Part shown: positions 1-4,596 of the stretch, piece by piece | Numbering within the stretch: position 1 is the first letter of the stretch | How the letters are laid out: the number at the start of each line of letters is the position of its first letter | Origin: DUOD01 sp050945235 | GTDB taxonomy: Bacteria > Bacillota > Clostridia > DUOD01 | Reading direction: 5' to 3' | NCBI GenBank assembly: GCA_050945235.1 | Contig: JBMNSO010000129.1 | Coordinates: 1 to 5,133 of the forward strand | Length of the DNA: 5,133 nucleotides | Position numbers and translations under genes: made by a program | The notes under the pieces: generated by a model | The model's database searches: none | What the model saw: the letters and a program-made list of their open reading frames with translations, nothing else | Told to the model about the DNA's origin: nothing

Positions 1-2
1 AG

Positions 3-662
3 GGCAGGATTGTGGATTTAAGCCATAAACTCTATCCGGGTAAGGAGGAATATCATCTTAACTTAAAGACCCATTTCACTGATGATTTATATCCTCAATA
101 TAAAAGGGACGATGATGTTTGGTACATACTTCAAGATATTGATATGTCTTCCCATTGTGGTACCCATATAGAGTTTCCTTATCATCATAACAAGTATGGT
201 ATGGATGCAGGAAATTTTCCCTTGGAAAGACTCATCGGTGACTGCCTGCTTCTTGATTTTACCCATAAAAAACCCGAGGATGCTGTAACTCTGGAGGAAT
301 TAATGGAACATGACAACAAGATAAAAGAGGGGGACATGGTATTATTCAATTTTAACTGTGCCCGGTTTTACAGAACGGAGCGTTCCCATGACCGGCCTTA
401 CATAACAAAGGACGCCATAAGATGGTTGGTGCTGGACAAGAAAATCAATTTAATAGGCTCCGATGCCTCAGGAATAGAAGTTAAGGGAGAACCCAACCAG
501 CCTAATCATCAACTGCTTATGGATAATGAAATCCCAATTATAGAATTTGCAGCAAACTTAGATCAACTGAAAAAGCAAAGGTTTATCCTTTTCGTGCTGC
601 CCATACCTATTGTGGGGCTGGATTCCTGCCCTGTTCGATTAATTGCGGTAGAAGAAGAATAA
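3..662 (+). CDS. Cyclase-family metallohydrolase (kynurenine formamidase-like), probably 5'-partial
   Basis: This is a protein of the cyclase / KynB-like metal-dependent hydrolase family, cytosolic, whose members hydrolyse amides, lactones or cyclic ketones. Numbering from the GTG at 12, the family motif HxGTHxDxPxH is seen as H48-C-G-T-H52-I-E54-F-P-Y-H58, with Glu in place of the usual Asp. H166 and E178 in the C-terminal half fit the second metal-ligand pair of the family. The length of about 216 aa is normal. The N-terminal strand 'DLSH..YPG' is normally preceded by several residues, and the frame stays open to the left edge (it reads G-R-I-V-D-L-S-H). The true start is therefore probably upstream, and the GTG is an internal Val codon. 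The E1-alpha ATG lies 19 nt after the stop, implying cotranscription. The substrate cannot be told: tryptophan catabolism is not suggested by the neighbours, and a lactone or cyclic dione is equally possible. The family call is firm and the function is open. Confidence 0.88.
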   Translation, partial: GRIVDLSHKLYPGKEEYHLNLKTHFTDDLYPQYKRDDDVWYILQDIDMSSHCGTHIEFPYHHNKYGMDAGNFPLERLIGDCLLLDFTHKKPEDAVTLEELMEHDNKIKEGDMVLFNFNCARFYRTERSHDRPYITKDAIRWLVLDKKINLIGSDASGIEVKGEPNQPNHQLLMDNEIPIIEFAANLDQLKKQRFILFVLPIPIVGLDSCPVRLIAVEEE

Positions 663-664
663 TT

Positions 665-671
665 AAGGGGG
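665..671 (+). promoter_or_regulatory. Ribosome binding site of E1 alpha (AAGGGGG)
   Basis: AAGGGGGTG resembles the ideal AAGGAGGTG with G in place of A, which can still pair with the anti-SD through a G-U wobble. It sits 10 nt before the ATG at 682 but directly abuts the in-frame GTG at 673. It therefore selects the ATG as the start. Confidence 0.75.
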
Positions 672-681
672 TGTGGTCATT

Positions 682-1635
682 ATGGAAAAACAGATAGCGT
701 TAAAGATATATAAAAAGATGATTCAGATTCGGAAATTTGAGGAAAAGCTTTACGAACTGTTTTTGACAAGGCCTATGCCCGGCAGCATGCATCAGTATAT
801 CGGTGAAGAAGCGGTGGCGGCAGGGGTGTGTGTCCATTTAAATAATGAGGATTATGTCACCAGTACCCACAGGGGACATGGGCATTGTATTGCCAAGGGT
901 GCCGATATTAATGCTATGATGGCTGAAATGTTCGCAAAGAGGACCGGCAGTTGCAAGGGGATGGGCGGGTCAATGCATATTGCAGATGTCAACGTTGGTA
1001 TGTTGGGCGCCAATGGTATTGTAGGGGCTGGTATTCCCATTGCAGTGGGTGCAGGATGGTCCTGTAAATACAAAGGGACTGACCGGGTGTCCGTGGTATT
1101 TTTCGGCGACGGAGCCTCCAATGAAGGGGCCTTCCATGAGGGAATCAACCTGGCTTCTATATGGAAACTGCCGGTAATATTCGTCTGCGAAAATAATATA
1201 TATGGCTTTTCCACCCATTACAGGAGGACTACCCCGATTGAGAATATTGCCGATAGGGCGGTAGGATATGGCATACCCGGGTTGGTGGCGGATGGTATGG
1301 ATGTAAGGGATGTTTATGACAAAGCGGGATGTGCAATAGCAAGGGCTCGAGCGGGACAGGGTCCCACCCTTCTGGAATGCAAGACCTACAGGTTCAAGGG
1401 TCATTCACGATTTGAAAAGCCCAATTACAGGACCGATGAAGAGTTGAAGCAGTGGCAAAGGCGAGATCCCATCCCCATGTTTATAGAATTTTTAACCAAG
1501 GAATTAAAAATTGAAGCAAAGGATTTGGCAAACATCGATAACCAAGTGGACAGAGAAATAGAGGCTGCGGTAGCTTTTGCAGAGAACAGCCCGGATACCG
1601 AACCATTGGACTATAAAAATTATATCTATGCCTAA
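682..1635 (+). CDS. TPP-dependent dehydrogenase E1 component, alpha subunit (acetoin/pyruvate dehydrogenase type)
   Basis: This is the alpha subunit of an alpha2beta2 E1 that binds TPP-Mg and decarboxylates a 2-oxo acid, or cleaves acetoin, before acyl transfer to a lipoyl E2. From ATG 682 it is 317 aa, normal for AcoA/PdhA. The TPP motif GDG-X26-NN is intact (G142-D-G to N171-N172). The N-terminal STHRGHGHCIAKG stretch (about residues 61-73) and the CKGMGGSMHIAD stretch (about 91-102) closely resemble acetoin dehydrogenase alpha subunits, and the phosphorylation-loop GHS (240-242) is present. The GTG at 673 would add only MVI and is too close to the SD. The beta subunit starts 16 nt downstream. 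No E2 or E3 gene is visible, so the native acceptor is unknown. Acetoin, pyruvate or a branched or sugar-derived 2-oxo acid are all possible. The resemblance is best to AcoA, but this is from memory of the family and not an alignment. Confidence 0.95.
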   Translation: MEKQIALKIYKKMIQIRKFEEKLYELFLTRPMPGSMHQYIGEEAVAAGVCVHLNNEDYVTSTHRGHGHCIAKGADINAMMAEMFAKRTGSCKGMGGSMHIADVNVGMLGANGIVGAGIPIAVGAGWSCKYKGTDRVSVVFFGDGASNEGAFHEGINLASIWKLPVIFVCENNIYGFSTHYRRTTPIENIADRAVGYGIPGLVADGMDVRDVYDKAGCAIARARAGQGPTLLECKTYRFKGHSRFEKPNYRTDEELKQWQRRDPIPMFIEFLTKELKIEAKDLANIDNQVDREIEAAVAFAENSPDTEPLDYKNYIYA

Positions 1636-1641
1636 GGGGGG
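1634..1641 (+). promoter_or_regulatory. Ribosome binding site of E1 beta (AAGGGGGG)
   Basis: This G-run SD overlaps the TAA stop of the alpha subunit and lies 10 nt before ATG 1652, the same spacing as for the alpha gene. It rules out the longer frame starting at 1577 and the ATG at 1628, whose extra residues would come from alpha-subunit coding sequence. It suggests coupled translation of the two subunits. Confidence 0.75.
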
Positions 1642-1651
1642 AAATATTATT

Positions 1652-2677
1652 ATGGAAGCGACTAAAATGGTGGATGCCTTAAGACAGGCGCTTATGGAAG
1701 AGATGGACAGGGATGAAAATGTAGTGCTCCTTGGTGAGGATATAGGCGTATTTGGAGGTTCCTATCGGGTTACGGAGGGCCTTTTAGAAAGGTATGGCGA
1801 AGACCGGGTTAGGGATACACCTATTTCTGAAACAGCAATAATAGGGGCTGCAGTGGGTGCTGCCATGACCGGGCTCAGACCGGTGGCGGAGATACAGTTT
1901 AACGATTTTATTGCCTGTGGTATGGATCAGGTATGCAATCAGGCTGCCAAGGCACGGTTTATGCTGGGGGGACAGGTAAAGGTACCCTTGGTCATCAGGG
2001 CACCTATAGGCGCTACCGGGCGGGCGGCTCAGCATTCCCAATCCCTGGAAGCATGGTTTATGCATACCCCTGGATTGAAAGTAGTTATACCCTCCACACC
2101 CTACGATGCAAAGGGACTACTAAAAACAGCCATAAGGGACGATAATCCTGTAATGTTTTTTGAACACAAAATGCTGTATGGTGGCAGTTCGCCCGGAGGT
2201 AAGGCCATGACGGCGGTGGACGGATTGGGAGACGTTTTTAAGCCCGCACCGGAGGAGGAATATACCATACCCTTTGGCGTCGCTGATATTAAGCGCCCCG
2301 GCAGGGATGCAACAATAGTGGCCACCGGATATATGCTCCATAAATCCATTAAGGCTTCCCAAAAGTTGGAAAACAAAGGCATAGATGTGGAGGTTATCGA
2401 TCCCAGGACTTTGGTACCCTTGGATAAGGACACAATCCTAAAGTCAGTGGAAAAGACCGGACGTTTGGTAATAGTCAGCGAGGATGTAAGAACCTGTGGT
2501 GTAGCATCTGAAATATCAGCCGTGGTGGCGGAAAATGGTTTGTTTTATTTAGATGCACCTATCAAGCGGGTATGTGTACCCGATACCCCCATACCCTTTG
2601 CTCCCAATAATGAAAGGGCTGTGATACCCCAGGAGGAGGATATAATAGATGCCGTAAGGGCGGTATTGTACATATAG
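1652..2677 (+). CDS. TPP-dependent dehydrogenase E1 component, beta subunit (transketolase-like)
   Basis: This is the beta subunit partner of the preceding gene; together they form the TPP active sites at the alpha/beta interface. It is 341 aa from ATG 1652. Visible family marks are LLGEDIGVFGG (26-36), DTPISE with the TPP-activating Glu60, GAAVGAAMTGLRPVAE (65-80), the catalytic-His region QHSQSLEAW (H128), and the C-terminal swivel domain beginning near residue 218 (DATIVATGYM) with VIDPRTLVPLD (248-258). The protein is somewhat longer than the usual 325-330 aa because of about 17 extra Gly-rich residues between LY (175-176) and the conserved YTIPFG strand. The codon start is set by the AAGGGGGG SD. 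The next gene is 102 nt away, so this may be the end of the tightly packed unit. The assignment to E1 beta is firm; the substrate is not determinable. Confidence 0.95.
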   Translation: MEATKMVDALRQALMEEMDRDENVVLLGEDIGVFGGSYRVTEGLLERYGEDRVRDTPISETAIIGAAVGAAMTGLRPVAEIQFNDFIACGMDQVCNQAAKARFMLGGQVKVPLVIRAPIGATGRAAQHSQSLEAWFMHTPGLKVVIPSTPYDAKGLLKTAIRDDNPVMFFEHKMLYGGSSPGGKAMTAVDGLGDVFKPAPEEEYTIPFGVADIKRPGRDATIVATGYMLHKSIKASQKLENKGIDVEVIDPRTLVPLDKDTILKSVEKTGRLVIVSEDVRTCGVASEISAVVAENGLFYLDAPIKRVCVPDTPIPFAPNNERAVIPQEEDIIDAVRAVLYI

Positions 2678-2779
2678 GCAGTAAGATGACATTTAAATAG
2701 TATGAACTATCCAAAAAAAGTGATTTTTTACATAATATCAAATCTTTGATTGTTTTCATGATTGGGAGGTGTGTAATCA
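2678..2779 (+). other. AT-rich spacer with three small inverted repeats
   Basis: This gap separates E1 beta from the HAD gene. It holds ATAGT-4-ACTAT (2697-2710), a pure A/T arm pair AAAAAA-GTGA-TTTTTT (2714-2729) and ATCAAA-TC-TTTGAT (2737-2750). None is GC-rich with a T-tract, so no ordinary intrinsic terminator is visible. The last could be a protein-binding site, but it lacks the central CG of the operators further right. No convincing promoter was found, so readthrough into the HAD gene is plausible. Confidence 0.35.
2764..2771 (+). promoter_or_regulatory. Ribosome binding site of the HAD gene (GGGAGGTG)
   Basis: This is a strong SD with its GGAGG core 10 nt before ATG 2780. It supports that start, which places the HAD nucleophile at residue 8, as is usual for the family. 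Confidence 0.75.
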
Positions 2780-3364
2780 ATGGGCTTTGCCTATATATTT
2801 GATTTTGATGGTGTTCTGGTAAATACCATGGAAGCCCATTATCGGTGTTATAAAAAGGCCTTAGAAGAATACGGTGTACCTATAGATAAAAAGCAATTCT
2901 ATTCTCAAGCCGGTATGACAGGCAGAGAACAAATAGCGTACTTTTGTCGTAGAGCAGGAAAGGATCTTGACGTCGATGCTATTTACAAACGAAAGACTGA
3001 AATAGCTAAAACCCTTAATAACCATGTATCCCCAATAGTCAACAATATACAATTACTTAAACTGCTGAAGAGGGAGGGTATACCCGTTGCCATAGCCACC
3101 GGCAGTTCCCGACCGTCGATTTTGCCCATTATGGAGCAGTTCCATATAGAAGTCGATGTCATAGTAACATCTGAAGATGTGAAACGGGGGAAACCCCAGC
3201 CGGATCTGTTTCTCTGTGCTGCTGACAAGTTGAAGGTTGCGCCGCAGAACTGTATAGTAATAGAGGATTCCGATGTAGGGATTGAAGCCGCCCGGGCTGC
3301 AGGTATGAAGTCCCTACGTTTTTATGAGTATAGAAAGGATATTAAGCCGCAGGACAGCCGGTAA
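2780..3364 (+). CDS. HAD-superfamily hydrolase, subfamily IA (beta-phosphoglucomutase-like phosphatase)
   Basis: This is a cytosolic Mg-dependent phosphatase or phosphomutase that uses an aspartyl-phosphate intermediate. Motif I is DFDGVLVNT (nucleophile D8, general acid/base D10), motif II is IATGSS (T107-S109), motif III is the Lys in RGKPQPD (K138), and motif IV is VIEDSDVGIEAA (E162, D163), so all catalytic elements are intact. A small helical cap lies between about residues 14 and 80. At 194 aa it is slightly shorter than the 210-220 aa common for beta-phosphoglucomutase-like proteins, mainly at the C-terminus, where it ends soon after motif IV. It sits 102 nt after E1 beta and 120 nt before the LacI gene. 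A sugar-phosphate or small phosphorylated-metabolite substrate is likely from the family and context. Phosphatase versus mutase activity cannot be decided from sequence alone. Confidence 0.92.
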   Translation: MGFAYIFDFDGVLVNTMEAHYRCYKKALEEYGVPIDKKQFYSQAGMTGREQIAYFCRRAGKDLDVDAIYKRKTEIAKTLNNHVSPIVNNIQLLKLLKREGIPVAIATGSSRPSILPIMEQFHIEVDVIVTSEDVKRGKPQPDLFLCAADKLKVAPQNCIVIEDSDVGIEAARAAGMKSLRFYEYRKDIKPQDSR

Positions 3365-3404
3365 TGCCGTACATCTTGATAATAGCTAATGATGCTGTGT
3401 ACCC

Positions 3405-3416
3405 TAAATCGATTTA
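3405..3416. promoter_or_regulatory. LacI-family operator O1 (perfect palindrome TAAATCGATTTA)
   Basis: This 12-bp perfect palindrome with central CG has the shape bound by LacI/PurR-type dimers. It lies 68 nt before the LacI start and overlaps the -35 box of the proposed lacI promoter, as expected for autorepression. The same 15 bases TAAATCGATTTACAA recur before the downstream isomerase gene. That the neighbouring LacI protein is the binder is an inference from proximity and site form. Confidence 0.75.
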
Positions 3417-3441
3417 CAAAAGGCGGTAATTGTTTTAAAAT
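3413..3441 (+). promoter_or_regulatory. Sigma-A-type promoter of the lacI-family gene
   Basis: The -35 TTTACA (3413-3418; 5/6 of TTGACA) and the -10 TAAAAT (3436-3441; 5/6 of TATAAT) are separated by exactly 17 nt. Transcription would begin near 3448, giving a leader of about 37 nt. The right half of the palindromic operator forms the first four bases of the -35, so repressor binding would block RNA polymerase. Confidence 0.65.
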
Positions 3442-3472
3442 ATTATATATTTATATATCGCAATAGTTATTT

Positions 3473-3478
3473 GGGGGA
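3473..3478 (+). promoter_or_regulatory. Ribosome binding site of the lacI-family gene (GGGGGA)
   Basis: This is another G-run SD, with 7 nt between the GGGGG and ATG 3485. It supports the chosen start, which yields the canonical MAVIKDVA N-terminus of LacI-type regulators. Confidence 0.65.
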
Positions 3479-3484
3479 TTGTAA

Positions 3485-4519
3485 ATGGCTGTTATCAAGG
3501 ACGTGGCAAGACTGGCCGGGGTTTCAACGGCTACCGTTTCTAAAGTGATAAATAATCCATCCAGGGTGAGGAAAGAGACCAGGCTTAAGGTACAAAGGGC
3601 TATGGAAGAGCTCAATTATTGCCCCAGCCCCTTGGCCCAAAGTATGAGAACGGGAAGGACCAATACAATTGCTGTAGTTTCCCAGGATATTGTCAATCCC
3701 TTTTTCGCGGAGGCCTTTGCGGCTATAAGAAATCATGCGCTGAATAGCGGATTGAATACTATTCTGTACACACCAGAAAATACCCAAGATATAATGACCT
3801 ATTTTACCACGAAGATATCTATTTCCCATGTAGATGGTATAATTTTATGTTTTGTGGATGAATACAAGGAATTAAACGAGATTATACAGCAAAGGGACAT
3901 CGGCGTGCCCCTGGTGGTTATTGGATGGAGGATAGGTAATCCTAAGTTTGATTCCATTGTCGTGGATGTTTTTGATGGGATGTATAAGGTTACACAGCAT
4001 TTGATCCAAAGGGGACATACCAATATAGGGTATATAGGCGGACCCAAAGACAGTCTTATCTCGAGGGAAAAATATCTTGGCTATAAACGGGCAATGGACG
4101 ATGCTGGATTTAAGGTAAGGGACGGCTTTGTGGCTTCAGGTGATTATACTCTGCTTACCGGATACCTGGCTGCCCGGGAGTTTACCATGGCCGGTGACCA
4201 TCCCACTGCCTTGGTAGGCGCCAATGATATACTGGCCATTGGCTGTATCAAATACTTACTGAGCAGGAATTTAAAGGTACCTGATGATATTGCGGTAGCC
4301 GGTTTTGACAACATATCCTTATCGGCTATGTACCAGCCTTCCGTAACAACCGCCGCCGTTCCATTGGATACAATTGCCCGTGAAGGGATAGCCTTGTTAA
4401 AGGCCAGAATGGACACTGGGGATGGAAGGATAACACAGTTGATAATAAATACAAACCTTTGTATACGCAATTCCACTGATAATGAGGCACCCATCGGGTT
4501 TTATTCAAATAATGAATAA
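3485..4519 (+). CDS. LacI/PurR-family transcriptional regulator
   Basis: This is a DNA-binding repressor of 344 aa, full length for the family. The N-terminal helix-turn-helix IKDVARLAGVSTATVSKVIN (4-23) has T15, A16 and K20 at the positions that read the operator. The hinge helix PSPLAQSMRTGRT (47-59) carries Met54 where PurR has the intercalating Leu54. A periplasmic-binding-protein-like ligand domain follows, with NPFFAE (71-76), HVDGIIL (115-121), YIGGP (183-187), SREKYLGY (193-200), GANDILAIG (245-253) and VPDDIAVAGFDN (265-276). The family binds sugars or other small metabolites that release or promote DNA binding. Two matching palindromes flank the gene, one over its own promoter and one before the isomerase gene, so autorepression and control of the isomerase operon are likely. 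The ligand is unknown; a pentose or deoxyhexose would fit the isomerase next door. Confidence 0.95.
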   Translation: MAVIKDVARLAGVSTATVSKVINNPSRVRKETRLKVQRAMEELNYCPSPLAQSMRTGRTNTIAVVSQDIVNPFFAEAFAAIRNHALNSGLNTILYTPENTQDIMTYFTTKISISHVDGIILCFVDEYKELNEIIQQRDIGVPLVVIGWRIGNPKFDSIVVDVFDGMYKVTQHLIQRGHTNIGYIGGPKDSLISREKYLGYKRAMDDAGFKVRDGFVASGDYTLLTGYLAAREFTMAGDHPTALVGANDILAIGCIKYLLSRNLKVPDDIAVAGFDNISLSAMYQPSVTTAAVPLDTIAREGIALLKARMDTGDGRITQLIINTNLCIRNSTDNEAPIGFYSNNE

Positions 4520-4549
4520 CCATGCAGGATTTTTGTGGACAGTGTAGAA

Positions 4550-4555
4550 TATAAT
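4550..4555 (+). promoter_or_regulatory. Probable -10 box of the isomerase promoter (TATAAT)
   Basis: A consensus TATAAT lies 42 nt before the isomerase ATG. At 17-nt spacing the -35 region reads GGATTT (4527-4532), which is a poor match, and there is no TGn extension, so the promoter may be weak or activator-aided. Transcription would start near 4562, placing the operator at roughly +7 to +20, where a bound repressor would block initiation or early elongation. Confidence 0.5.
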
Positions 4556-4567
4556 TAAACAGAAAAA

Positions 4568-4581
4568 GTAAATCGATTTAC
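4568..4581. promoter_or_regulatory. LacI-family operator O2 (perfect palindrome GTAAATCGATTTAC)
   Basis: This 14-bp perfect palindrome with central CG is two bases longer than O1. It lies between the proposed -10 box and the ribosome binding site of the isomerase gene. It shares 15 consecutive bases (4569-4583) with the copy at 3405-3419. In RNA the same bases could form a 5-bp stem with a UCGA loop just before the SD. The DNA-operator role is favoured because of the second copy. Confidence 0.8.
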
Positions 4582-4590
4582 AAGGAGGAG
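4582..4590 (+). promoter_or_regulatory. Ribosome binding site of the isomerase gene (AAGGAGGAG)
   Basis: This near-perfect SD has its GGAGG core 8 nt before ATG 4597 and directly abuts the operator palindrome. It fixes the start of a gene that has no stop codon in the window. Confidence 0.8.
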
Positions 4591-4596
4591 AAATCT

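Noticed and set aside
673..681. GTG at 673 as the start of E1 alpha
   Set aside because: It lies within or directly against the SD AAGGGGGTG, leaving no usable spacing; ATG 682 has 10-nt spacing and the same spacing as E1 beta.
970..1404. Long open frame on the minus strand within E1 alpha
   Set aside because: It is antisense to a strongly conserved TPP-enzyme gene, has no SD or recognisable domain, and reads as a shadow frame; the same applies to minus-strand frames inside the E1 beta, HAD, LacI and isomerase genes.
1577..1651. N-terminal extension of E1 beta to 1577 (or ATG 1628)
   Set aside because: The extra residues are alpha-subunit coding DNA read in another frame, and the extension reads through the SD of the ATG at 1652, where family homology begins.
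2714..2729. A6/T6 arm pair as an intrinsic terminator after E1 beta
   Set aside because: The stem is only A-T pairs and lacks a GC-rich part, so it would be too unstable to terminate transcription.
2727..2756. Promoter for the HAD gene starting at TTTACA (2727-2732)
   Set aside because: The matching -10 position at 17-nt spacing has no TATAAT-like hexamer.
3365..3400. Terminator after the HAD gene
   Set aside because: Only scattered short complementary pieces (such as CATC and GATG) were found, with no stable stem and no T-tract.
3441..3458. TATATA-rich stretch as an operator or origin-like element
   Set aside because: It is low-complexity AT sequence just downstream of the lacI -10 box and is best explained as the transcription start and leader region.
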